From JAIPGX01 sp041650475 (lineage in GTDB: Bacteria; Babelota; Babeliae; Babelales; UASB340): a DNA stretch of 7,471 bases. The stretch is from NCBI GenBank assembly GCA_041650475.1, contig JBAZLD010000027.1, positions 1-7,471 on the forward strand. The letters run 5' to 3'. Shown piece after piece: positions 1 through 6,541 of the stretch. The position numbers and the translations under genes were made by a program. Below the pieces are notes generated by a model. It did not search any database. It was given only the letters and a program-made list of their open reading frames with translations, and was not told the origin of the DNA. Numbering within the stretch: position 1 is the first letter of the stretch; each line of letters opens with the position of its first letter.

Positions 1-578
1 GAGTTGTGGGAAATAAGGGTTATGGTGGGCAAAGTTCTTATATACCATTAAAAATAAATCCATCTGGTGTTATTCCTGTTATTTTTGCTGGTGCAATTAT
101 ACAATTGCCGATGATGCTTATTAATGTGCTTGCATCTAAATATTCTACTTTGGCTTTTTTGGCTGAATGGTTTGGTTATAATAGTTTTATTTTTTATACT
201 TTAGAAGCCGGTTTAATTATATTTTTTGCATTTTTTTATACAGCTGTAATTTTTAATCCGATTGAATTAGCTGATAATATAAGAAAATCTGGTGGTTTTG
301 TTCCGGGTATTCGTCCCGGCAAAAAAACTTCAGAGTTTTTTGATTATTTGTTAACAAGAATAGGTTTTCCTGGAGCTATATATCTTGCTTCTTTGGCTAT
401 TTTACCTAATATTTTGGCTTATATTTTTAGTTTTCCTATAATGTTTAGTGGAATTAGTCTTTTAATTGTTATAGGTGTTGCTCTTGATATGTCTGCACAA
501 ATTGAAACGCATTTAATAGAAAGACGTTATGAGGGCTTTTTATCAACAGGTAGGTTAAGAGGAAGAAGTGGCCGTTAA
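1..578 (+). CDS. secY: Protein translocase subunit SecY, C-terminal part (5' end outside window)
   Basis: SecY is the channel-forming subunit of the SecYEG translocon in the inner membrane. The gene enters from the left; the first complete codon is at position 3 and the last 191 residues are visible. The sequence shows family hallmarks in order: the YGGQSSYIPLK and INPSGVIPVIFA stretch just after the large cytoplasmic loop, several hydrophobic membrane segments, the cytoplasmic loop NPIELADNIRKSGGFVPGIR with PGKKTSEF that contacts the ribosome and SecA, and the ending LLIVIGVALDMSAQIE with RRYEGFL. The usual GGTSLLI appears here as SGISLLI. The GTG at position 6 is not the start, because family homology continues upstream of it. 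The last 11 nt overlap adk, so the two are probably translationally coupled. Identification is secure. Confidence 0.97.
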   Translation, partial: VVGNKGYGGQSSYIPLKINPSGVIPVIFAGAIIQLPMMLINVLASKYSTLAFLAEWFGYNSFIFYTLEAGLIIFFAFFYTAVIFNPIELADNIRKSGGFVPGIRPGKKTSEFFDYLLTRIGFPGAIYLASLAILPNILAYIFSFPIMFSGISLLIVIGVALDMSAQIETHLIERRYEGFLSTGRLRGRSGR

Positions 579-1241
579 TAATATTGTTTCATTAATGGGC
601 CCTCCATGTTCCGGAAAAGGAACATTAGCAAGTTTATGTGAAAAAGACAAAAATTTTGAAGTTTTTTCTGCGGGTAATTTTTGTAGAAAAAGTATTGAAA
701 TGCGCACCGATTTAGGTAATTTGATATCGCAATATTCGCAAAATAAAAATTTGATACCGGATAATTTAATAACTGATGTTGTTAGTGACTGGTTTTTAAC
801 GAAAAGATCCGCAGAAAATATTGAAAAAACTATTGTTTTTGATGGCTTTCCTAGAACTTATGGGCAAGCATCACTTTTTTTAGATTTTTTAAATAAAAAA
901 AATTTGAATTTTAATGTTAAAATTATTTATTTTACAATATCAAATGAAGAAATTTTTAAAAGGGCATCTTCTAGGTTATTGTGTCAGAATAAAAATTGTC
1001 AGATTGTTTATTCTGACAATTTTATAAAAAATAAATATGTGAATTTTGTGGAAGTGATTTAATTAAAAGAGCTGATGACAGTTTTGAAAATATAAAAAGT
1101 AGATTAAATAGTTTTGCTGAATCCAGTAAAAAATTATTAAATTTTTATGCTTCTTTTAATATCTGCGTTAAAAAAATAGAAGTTACTGGTTTAAAGAGCT
1201 TGGATCTATTTGAAAATTTTAAATTAAAATTGAGTTTATGA
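568..1241 (+). CDS. adk: Adenylate kinase, interrupted by a one-base frameshift
   Basis: Adenylate kinase interconverts ATP+AMP and 2 ADP in the cytoplasm. The GTG start overlaps the secY end and follows AGAGGA (558-563). Frame 1 encodes 164 residues to TAA at 1060-1062: P-loop GPPCSGKGT (11-19), AMP-site SAGNFCR (34-40), DGFPRT (92-97) with Q100, R132/R136, and the first zinc Cys pair C139/C144 of the LID. The rest lies in the -1 frame from 1035 to TGA at 1239-1241. It contains CEFCG (second Cys pair), a KRADD motif, an Arg 11 residues after the first one as in E. coli R156/R167, and the C-terminal helices. Adding one base at 1033-1038 yields a normal 224-residue enzyme. As written, the 164-residue product lacks half the LID and the C-terminal CORE and is probably inactive. 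The restored stop overlaps the map ATG, which supports an intact ancestral gene. Whether this is mutation, sequence error or recoding cannot be told from here. Confidence 0.9.
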
Positions 1242-1984
1242 TAAAAATAAAAAATAAAATTTCAATAGAACGAATGCAAACAGCGGGAAGATTACTTTCT
1301 CAAATATTGCAAGATGTAAAAGAATTGATAGTACCCGGAATTAATACTTTACAAATTGATAATTTTATTGAAAAAAGGATGTTAAGTTTAGGTTTAAAGC
1401 CTGTATGTAAGGGTTATGCTGGTTATCAGCATGCTACTTGTATTTCTTTGAACGATGTTATTGTGCATGGAATTCCTTCAGATAAAATTATTTTAAAATC
1501 TGGAGATTTTGTTAAAATAGATGTGGCTGGTTCCTATAAAAATTATTGTGCAGATATTGCAAGATATTTTTTTGTAGGTCAAGTTGATGAAAATGTGAAA
1601 AAAATTGCTTTTGTAGCCCAGAAGGCATTAGATTGTGCCATTGAAAAAGCTGTTGTTGGAAATCATCTTTCTGATATATCTGCTTGTGTTCAACAAGTTG
1701 TTGAAGCAGCTGATTTTGGAGTTGTAAGGGATTTTGCTGGACATGGTATAGGTAAAAATATGCATGAGCAGCCAGATATTCCTAATTTTGGAACTGCTGG
1801 TCAGGGTCCAGTTTTGCAAGAAGGTATGACTTTTGCAATTGAACCGATGATTACCCAAGGCAATTATTCAGTAAAAATAATGCAAGATGGATGGACTGCT
1901 AAGACTTTAGATGGTGGTTTGGCAGCACATGTTGAAGACACCATTTTAATAACAAATAATGGTCCACAAATTTTTACCAGATAA
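1238..1984 (+). CDS. map: Methionine aminopeptidase type I
   Basis: This metalloenzyme removes the initiator methionine from nascent proteins in the cytoplasm. It has 248 residues, a little below the 250-264 usual for bacterial type I enzymes. The M24 'pita-bread' fold is recognisable throughout. The metal ligands are all visible: D95 (in KIDVAG), D106 (CADIAR), H169 (GHGIG), E202 (FAIEPM) and E233 (HVEDT). The substrate-side histidines H77 (VIVHGIP) and H176 (NMHEQP) are also present. The motif usually ending EHT reads EDT here, leaving the ligand Glu in place. There is no convincing Shine-Dalgarno sequence before the ATG. Instead the ATG overlaps the TGA of the frame-restored adk, so translation probably depends on ribosomes finishing adk. 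The adk frame break could therefore reduce map translation. Location next to infA is the normal spc-operon order. Confidence 0.97.
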   Translation: MIKIKNKISIERMQTAGRLLSQILQDVKELIVPGINTLQIDNFIEKRMLSLGLKPVCKGYAGYQHATCISLNDVIVHGIPSDKIILKSGDFVKIDVAGSYKNYCADIARYFFVGQVDENVKKIAFVAQKALDCAIEKAVVGNHLSDISACVQQVVEAADFGVVRDFAGHGIGKNMHEQPDIPNFGTAGQGPVLQEGMTFAIEPMITQGNYSVKIMQDGWTAKTLDGGLAAHVEDTILITNNGPQIFTR

Positions 1985-2000
1985 GGGAATAAGATATAGT

Positions 2001-2225
2001 ATGAAAAAAAAGAATGATGTTATTGTTGTTGATGGCACGGTTATGAAAGCTTTACCAAATGCTATGTTTCATGTAGAAATAGAGGGCAAGCATTTAGTAT
2101 TAGCCCATGTTTCTGGTAAAATGCGTATGCATTATATAAAATTATTACCAGGAGATAGAGTTGCAGTAGAACTTTCTCCATATGATTTGACTAAGGGAAG
2201 AATTATTTCACGTTATAAAGTTTAA
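2001..2225 (+). CDS. infA: Translation initiation factor IF-1
   Basis: IF-1 binds the ribosomal A site during initiation. The product is 74 residues, compared with about 72 in most bacteria. It is a single OB-fold (S1-like) domain with DGTVMKALPNAMFHVE, VLAHVSGKMR, ILPGD-type LLPGDRV and the ending SPYDLTKGRIISRYK. An open frame extends upstream to a GTG at 1959, overlapping map, but the family start corresponds to the ATG at 2001 (MKKKNDVIVVDG), so I chose that. Possible ribosome binding sites are AAGGGA at 1983-1988, somewhat far, or AAGA at 1991-1994. It lies 16 nt after map and before rpmJ, the standard order at the spc/alpha junction. Confidence 0.97.
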   Translation: MKKKNDVIVVDGTVMKALPNAMFHVEIEGKHLVLAHVSGKMRMHYIKLLPGDRVAVELSPYDLTKGRIISRYKV

Positions 2226-2272
2226 GTATAAAGTTAATTTTTATTTTAAATACAATTTGAGAGATTAATATT

Positions 2273-2389
2273 ATGAAAGTACGCACATCTGTAAAAAAAA
2301 TTTGTGAACATTGTAAAGTTGTAAGACGGGGACGTATTGTCAGAGTGATTTGTGATAAAAACCCTAGACATAAGCAACGTCAAGGTTAA
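2273..2389 (+). CDS. rpmJ: 50S ribosomal protein L36
   Basis: L36 is the smallest large-subunit protein. This 38-residue product starts MKVRTSVKKICEHC and ends NPRHKQRQG. It has the complete zinc-binding set C11, C14, C27 and H33, so it is the zinc-containing (C+) form. Length matches the family (37-38). A GAGAG ribosome binding site at 2259-2263 precedes the ATG. It sits 47 nt after infA and 18 nt before rpsM, as in most bacterial alpha operons. The conserved cysteine pattern makes the call firm despite the small size. Confidence 0.96.
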   Translation: MKVRTSVKKICEHCKVVRRGRIVRVICDKNPRHKQRQG

Positions 2390-2407
2390 TGATTAGAGAG
2401 GTTTTGC

Positions 2408-2797
2408 ATGGCTCGTATTGAAGGTGTTTATTTACCTGCTAATAAACGTGTGGAAGTTGGATTGACATACTTGTTTGGTATAGGTTTGACCAGATCTAAA
2501 GAAATTTTATCTGGTACTAAAATAAGTCCGGATATTCGTATAAAAGATTTATCTCACGAACAAGTTGCTGCTATTCAAAAATATATAAATGATAATTATA
2601 AAATTGAGGGTGATTTAAGAAAAGAAATAACTCTCAATATTAAAAGATTACAAGAAATAGGTTCTTACAGAGGTACAAGACACAAAAAATCTTTACCTGT
2701 TAGAGGACAGCGTACAAAAACTAATGCTAGAACACGTAAAGGACCTAGACGTCCAGGTGGAGCTATAGCATTAAAAAAAGCAATAACTAAAAAATAA
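2408..2797 (+). CDS. rpsM: 30S ribosomal protein S13
   Basis: S13 sits at the head of the small subunit and contacts 16S rRNA, S19 and the P-site tRNA. The 129-residue product begins MARIEGVYLPANKRVEVGLTY, has the helix-hairpin-helix GIG at 24-26, the SYRGTRHKKSLPVRGQRT segment around 86-103, and the basic tail TKTNARTRKGPRR (103-115) that reaches the tRNA. It extends about 10 residues beyond the typical length, ending in a lysine-rich segment. A strong AGAGAGG site at 2395-2401 fixes the ATG. It lies between rpmJ and rpsK. Confidence 0.98.
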   Translation: MARIEGVYLPANKRVEVGLTYLFGIGLTRSKEILSGTKISPDIRIKDLSHEQVAAIQKYINDNYKIEGDLRKEITLNIKRLQEIGSYRGTRHKKSLPVRGQRTKTNARTRKGPRRPGGAIALKKAITKK

Positions 2798-2822
2798 ATT
2801 TGTCTAGGATATAGAGGTAAAG

Positions 2823-3209
2823 ATGGCTTATAAAAAGAAAAGTAGTAAAAAAAGTTGGAAAAATATTGATACTGTAGTAGCTCATGTAAAATCTACTTTT
2901 AATAATACTTTAGTAAGTATTACAACTACGGGTGGTGATGTTATTATGAGAGGTAGTTCTGGACAATTAGGTTTTAAGGGTGCACGCAAGGGCACGCCTT
3001 TTGCGGCTACTCAGATAGCTAATAATTTGGCAAAAGAATTAGTTGGTCTTGGAGCAAGATTAGTAGAAGTAAACATGCAAGGTCCAGGATCTGGCAGAGA
3101 TTCTGTTGTAAGAGCTCTACAATCTTCTGGTTTGACGGTAACATTGTTAAGAGATGTTACTCCTCTGCCACATAATGGCTGTAGGCCTCCTAAAAAACGT
3201 AGAGTGTAA
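2823..3209 (+). CDS. rpsK: 30S ribosomal protein S11
   Basis: S11 is part of the small-subunit platform near the E site. The 128-residue product has a basic N-terminal extension (1-13), the core HVKSTFNNTLVSITTTGGDV (21-40), GFKGARKGTPFAA (50-62), GPGSGRDSVVRAL (87-99) and the conserved rRNA-binding end DVTPLPHNGCRPPKKRRV (111-128). Length is normal. AGAGGT at 2813-2818 is the ribosome binding site. It follows rpsM by 25 nt and is followed by rpsD, the usual alpha-operon order. Confidence 0.98.
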   Translation: MAYKKKSSKKSWKNIDTVVAHVKSTFNNTLVSITTTGGDVIMRGSSGQLGFKGARKGTPFAATQIANNLAKELVGLGARLVEVNMQGPGSGRDSVVRALQSSGLTVTLLRDVTPLPHNGCRPPKKRRV

Positions 3210-3263
3210 TAAATTTAAAAAAATAGTTAATTAATTTAATTGAATTTTGGATTAAAGGTTTTT

Positions 3264-3911
3264 ATGGCAATTAATTTAGAGGTTTGCAAAAATTGCAGAA
3301 ATTGTAGGAAGGTAGGGGAAAAGTTGTTTTTAAAGGGTGCAAAATGTCGAACGGCAAAATGCCCTATCGAACAAGGGTTACCTACTCCTGGGCAACATGG
3401 AAAAAAAGCTGATGCAAAAAAACTTTCTGAGTATGGAAAACAGCTTCAAGAAAAACAGAAAGCAAAATTAATGTATGGAATGTTGGAAGCACAATTTAAA
3501 CGTTTTTTTGAAAAGGCTTCTAAATTTAAAGGTTCAACAGGTGAAAATTTAATTTCTTTGCTTGAACGCAGATTAGACAATGTTATTTTTCGTTTGAAAA
3601 TGGCTTTTTCTAGAGATCAAGCACGTCAATTAATAGTGCATGGTCATATTAATGTTAATGGAAAAAGAGTAAAAACCCCATCTTATTTAGTTAAACAGGG
3701 TGATATAATTACTTTGTCTCAAAGAGCTTTAGGTAAAACTGTTTTTATTGAAACTATTGTTGATAAAAGAATAAATATTGGTATTAAGGTGCCTGATTGG
3801 TTGGAATTAGATAAAAAAGATCGTAAGGGCATTGTTTTGCGTTTACCTATTCGTTCTGATATAGCTGTTCCTATAGAGGAACGTTTAATTGTTGAGTTGT
3901 ATTCCAAATAA
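3264..3911 (+). CDS. rpsD: 30S ribosomal protein S4
   Basis: S4 is a primary 16S rRNA-binding assembly protein, and in several bacteria it represses its own operon by binding the mRNA leader. I chose the ATG at 3264 (AAAGGT at 3254-3259) giving 215 residues. An in-frame TTG at 3240 has no ribosome binding site and adds eight residues foreign to the family. The N-terminal zinc motif is the C+ form: C11, C14, C28 and C33 with the spacing of the Bacillus-type protein, plus an extra C8 and GEKLFLKG between. The S4 RNA-binding domain starts near residue 102 with ERRLDNVIFRL, SRDQARQLIVHGHINVNGK and PSYLVKQGD. It is 54 nt downstream of rpsK. The spacer upstream is AT-rich; I see no defined S4-binding structure. 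Confidence 0.97.
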   Translation: MAINLEVCKNCRNCRKVGEKLFLKGAKCRTAKCPIEQGLPTPGQHGKKADAKKLSEYGKQLQEKQKAKLMYGMLEAQFKRFFEKASKFKGSTGENLISLLERRLDNVIFRLKMAFSRDQARQLIVHGHINVNGKRVKTPSYLVKQGDIITLSQRALGKTVFIETIVDKRINIGIKVPDWLELDKKDRKGIVLRLPIRSDIAVPIEERLIVELYSK

Positions 3912-3957
3912 TAAAAAATTTTGAATAATTTAAATAATAGATTTGAATAAATGGTAC

Positions 3958-3963
3958 GGAGGT
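3958..3963 (+). promoter_or_regulatory. Ribosome binding site of rpoA (decides the start)
   Basis: GGAGGT is a perfect anti-16S match 3 nt before the ATG at 3967. It lies inside the longer open frame that begins at TTG 3943, so it shows that 3967, not 3943, is the start of rpoA. Confidence 0.8.
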
Positions 3964-3966
3964 CTG

Positions 3967-5028
3967 ATGCAGGAAATGAAATATAAACCGTTGATTCTTC
4001 CTAAAGTTGGTTGGGAGAAAAAAACACTTACAAATACATTTGGTGAATTGGTTGTCCAACCTTTGGAACCAGGTTTTGGTATTACATTGGGGAATGCATT
4101 AAGAAGAGTGGTTTTGTCATCCATAGAAGGCTCAGCTGTTACTAGTGTTATAATTAAAGACGTTAATAATGAGTTTTCTACGGTTAAAGGTGTAATCGAA
4201 GACACTTTACAAATTATACTTAATATTAAAGGTATAATTATTAAAAATAAGACTGGTGAGCCAGGAAAAATGGTTTTAGCTGTTTCAGGCGAAACGGTTG
4301 CAAGAGTTGCAAATATTAAGACAGATGATCATTTAGAACTTATTAATAAGGATCATATAATTGCACATTTAGCTCCTGATGCTGCGTTAGAAATTGAATT
4401 TTTTGTTGAAACAGGAAGAGGTTATTTGCCTGCGCAATGGCCTACAAATAAAGCGTTGCAACAGGATGGAAAAATTTATATTGATGCAATGTTTTGTCCG
4501 GTTAAACGAGTTGAATATCATACAGAAAAGACTCGTGTGGGTAGAGATATAGATTATGATAAACTTCTTATGAGTATTTATACTAATGGTGCTATAAATC
4601 CTCAGGATGTTATTAATTATGGAACATCTGTTTTGAGAACCCAATTTGAACATTTTTTAAATGCTAAAGAGATTCCATTTAATGAAATTTCTAAAGAAGA
4701 AGGTGCATCAGAGGATAAGAAGATTAGTGCAATGGATGTTCAGGGTCCTACAAAGGGTCTTCCTGTTGAATTATTTTTAAAGCCTATTGATGAATTGGAA
4801 TTTTCGGTTAGATCACATAATTGCTTAATAAGCGCTGGTGTAAAGAGGGTTATAGATTTAGTTAATTTAACTGAAGATGATCTTCTTAAAGTTAAGAATT
4901 TTGGGCGTAAGTCCTTAAGAGAAGTTAAAGAAATTCTTGGTGCTTTTGGTCTTCAATTAGGCATGAATGTTAAAGAATTAGATTTGAAAAAAGTTATTAA
5001 AGAGCAAGAGGATGGTTTAAAATCATGA
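3967..5028 (+). CDS. rpoA: DNA-directed RNA polymerase subunit alpha
   Basis: Alpha dimerises to nucleate assembly of RNA polymerase, and its C-terminal domain contacts UP elements and activators. The product is 353 residues, against 315-330 in many bacteria. The N-terminal domain (about 1-235) carries the dimerisation signature PGFGITLGNALRRVVLSSIE (35-54) and the later HTEKTRVGRDIDYDKL. A charged linker (about 236-268, SKEEGASEDKK) joins it to the C-terminal domain (about 269-335), which has VRSHNCL (R282 and N285 correspond to the DNA-contacting R265 and N268 of E. coli) and the helix-hairpin-helix end KVKNFGRKSLREVKE. A basic/acidic tail of about 18 residues follows. The ATG at 3967 is set by GGAGGT. 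The stop overlaps the rplQ start (ATGA), so rplQ is coupled. Confidence 0.98.
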   Translation: MQEMKYKPLILPKVGWEKKTLTNTFGELVVQPLEPGFGITLGNALRRVVLSSIEGSAVTSVIIKDVNNEFSTVKGVIEDTLQIILNIKGIIIKNKTGEPGKMVLAVSGETVARVANIKTDDHLELINKDHIIAHLAPDAALEIEFFVETGRGYLPAQWPTNKALQQDGKIYIDAMFCPVKRVEYHTEKTRVGRDIDYDKLLMSIYTNGAINPQDVINYGTSVLRTQFEHFLNAKEIPFNEISKEEGASEDKKISAMDVQGPTKGLPVELFLKPIDELEFSVRSHNCLISAGVKRVIDLVNLTEDDLLKVKNFGRKSLREVKEILGAFGLQLGMNVKELDLKKVIKEQEDGLKS

Positions 5029-5381
5029 GACACCAAAGTGGAAGAAAGAAATTAAATAGAAAATCTTCTCATAGAATTGCTTTGTTAAGAAATCAAACTA
5101 TACATTTAATTAAGTATGGTTTTTTGCAGACAACAAGAGTAAAAGTTAAAGAAGTACAGAAAATGGCTGAAAAGCTTGTTACTGTTGCTCGAAATGGATA
5201 TGATTTTAATACTATTCGTCGCATAAAACAGGCTTTACCCTATGATCAAAAAGCAGTAGAAAAGCTTATCAAAGAAATTGCACCTAAGTATACAGAGCGT
5301 CCAGGTGGATATACAAGAGTTATTCCATTGGGAAGACGTGAAAGTGATACAGCGCAGATTGCTCGCCTTGAATGGGTTTGA
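5025..5381 (+). CDS. rplQ: 50S ribosomal protein L17
   Basis: L17 binds 23S rRNA near the tunnel exit. The product is 118 residues, a normal length. It has the hallmark start MRHQSGRKKLNRKSSHR, followed by LLRNQTIHLIKYGFLQTTRVK, and the ending RPGGYTRVIPLGRRESDTAQIARLEWV read as two parts, RPGGYTR (92-98) and the strand after it. Its ATG overlaps the rpoA TGA by 4 nt (ATGA); GAGGA at 5008-5012 inside rpoA may serve as the ribosome binding site. It is the last gene of the alpha operon, followed 30 nt later by a terminator. Confidence 0.98.
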   Translation: MRHQSGRKKLNRKSSHRIALLRNQTIHLIKYGFLQTTRVKVKEVQKMAEKLVTVARNGYDFNTIRRIKQALPYDQKAVEKLIKEIAPKYTERPGGYTRVIPLGRRESDTAQIARLEWV

Positions 5382-5411
5382 TTTTTAAATTTTTAAATAT
5401 ATTCGTTTTTT

Positions 5412-5453
5412 AAAAGACGTCATGTTACAATTTTTGTTGCATGGCGTTTTTTT
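5412..5453 (+). terminator. Rho-independent terminator of the alpha operon
   Basis: The arms 5412-5430 and 5434-5452 pair over about 19 positions with three G-U wobbles and one U-U mismatch, closed by a loop of about three T. The right arm runs into a T7 tract (5447-5453). It lies 30 nt after rplQ, the expected end of the transcription unit. Confidence 0.85.
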
Positions 5454-5463
5454 GTTTTAAAAT
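5436..5463 (+). promoter_or_regulatory. Possible sigma-70 promoter for the permease gene
   Basis: TTGCAT (5436-5441), a 16-nt spacer and TAAAAT (5458-5463) resemble -35 and -10 boxes. The -35 box lies in the right arm of the alpha-operon terminator, because only about 25 nt separate that terminator from the next ribosome binding site. In DNA this AT-rich such matches arise easily, so support is weak. Confidence 0.3.
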
Positions 5464-5488
5464 TTTTTAAAAAATTTGGAGATAAAAT

Positions 5489-6456
5489 ATGAGTATTTTT
5501 TATCCAATACAAGCTTTTGCCGATTGGCTACTTACAATGTTTTTTTAATAAAAAAGGAAACGCTTTTGGCTGAGGCTATAAATTTTTTTATTTTTGATAC
5601 TATAAAAATTTTTATACTTTTAGCGGTTATAATTTTTATTGTCTCAATTCTTCGTTCATTTATACCACCAAAAAAAATACGTAAAATTCTTTCTCATAAA
5701 TATCAATTTACGGGTAATTTTTTAGCGGCAGCCTTTGGTATTGTAACCCCATTTTGTACATGTAGTGCAATCCCATTATTTTTGGGGTTTATTGAGGCCG
5801 GTGTCCCATTGGGTGTAACTTTTTCTTTTTTAATTGCTTCTCCAATGATTAATGAAATTGCTATTGCTTTATTATTTGGTTTATTTGGATGGAAAATTTC
5901 TCTTACATACATTATAAGTGGATATTTAATTGCAGTAATATCGGGCCTTATTATTGGAAAGCTTAAAGTGGAAAATCTTACTAAAAATATTGTTCAACAA
6001 GATACAAAAAATTTAAGTTTAAATTTTTTAAAACCAACATGGACTCAGCGTTTGAATTTTGCAAAAAATTATACAGTTAAAATCATTCTTAAGGTCGGGC
6101 CTTATGTTATAATAGGTATTGGAGTGGGCGCGTGGATACACGGTTATGTTCCTACAAATTTTATGGTAAAATATGCCGGAGGTAATTCGTGGTATGCTGT
6201 TCCAATTGCGACATTAATTGGTATTCCATTATATTCTAATGCAGCTGGAATTTTGCCGCTTGCTTCTGTTCTTACGGAAAAGGGAGTTTCTATCGGAACA
6301 ACCCTTGCATTCATGATGGCTGTAACAGGGCTTTCTCTGCCAGAATTTTTAATGCTCAAGAAAGTTATAAAAACTAAATTAATTATTATTTTTGCATCAA
6401 TTGTTGGAATAGGTATTATACTTACGGGCTATTTATTTAATTTTTTATTAAAATAA
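5489..6456 (+). CDS. Permease of the ArsP/YraQ (DUF318) family, frame broken near its N-terminus
   Basis: This is an integral membrane permease. Family members export organoarsenicals (ArsP) or have unknown substrates; the substrate here cannot be read from sequence. Two homologous halves are visible: an N-terminal half with the cysteine motif TPFCTCSAIPLFLGF and ASPMINEIA, and a C-terminal half with GIPLYSNAAGILPL and FMMAVTGLSLPEFL, with about eight hydrophobic segments in total. The best start is ATG 5489 (GGAG at 5478-5481), encoding a family-like MSIFYPIQAFADWLL, but this frame stops at 5546 after a T7 run. One more T joins it to the remainder for 322 residues. As written, the permease body could start at TTG 5566 behind AGGA (5555-5558), giving 296 residues that keep the first membrane segment. 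No thioredoxin-like partner or ArsR-type regulator is nearby. Confidence 0.85.
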
Positions 6457-6464
6457 ATAGCTAT

Positions 6465-6496
6465 TTGAATTACCTTTTTGTTAAATTATATATAAA
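6465..6496 (+). promoter_or_regulatory. Possible promoter for the ubiquitin-like gene
   Basis: TTGAAT (6465-6470) is followed by overlapping TATATA/TATAAA boxes between 6487 and 6496, giving 16-18 nt spacing. The transcript would start about 40 nt before the ATG at 6542. No terminator hairpin is evident between the permease and this gene, so read-through is also possible. Confidence 0.35.
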
Positions 6497-6541
6497 AGTG
6501 AGTTGTTTAGATTATAAATTTAATTAATTTTAGGAGAAGTT

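Noticed and set aside
1026..1032. A_AAA_AAT heptamer resembling the dnaX-type -1 frameshift signal in adk
   Set aside because: A -1 shift here reads TAA at 1032-1034 at once, so it cannot join the two adk halves.
1959..2000. GTG start giving an 88-residue IF-1 overlapping map
   Set aside because: IF-1 proteins start at the position of ATG 2001.
3240..3263. Upstream TTG start extending S4 by eight residues
   Set aside because: No ribosome binding site, residues are foreign to S4, and ATG 3264 has AAAGGT at good spacing.
3912..3957. TTGAAT-like box and AT-rich element before rpoA as an internal promoter
   Set aside because: No convincing -10 at proper spacing; such matches are expected by chance here.
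3943..3966. Upstream TTG start extending RpoA by eight residues
   Set aside because: The extension contains the perfect GGAGGT site that serves ATG 3967.
3719..4653. Several open frames on the - strand opposite rpsD and rpoA
   Set aside because: They lie opposite strongly conserved genes, lack ribosome binding sites and encode no recognisable protein.
5703..6359. Open frames on the - strand opposite the permease
   Set aside because: Shadow frames of a conserved membrane protein with no independent coding signal.
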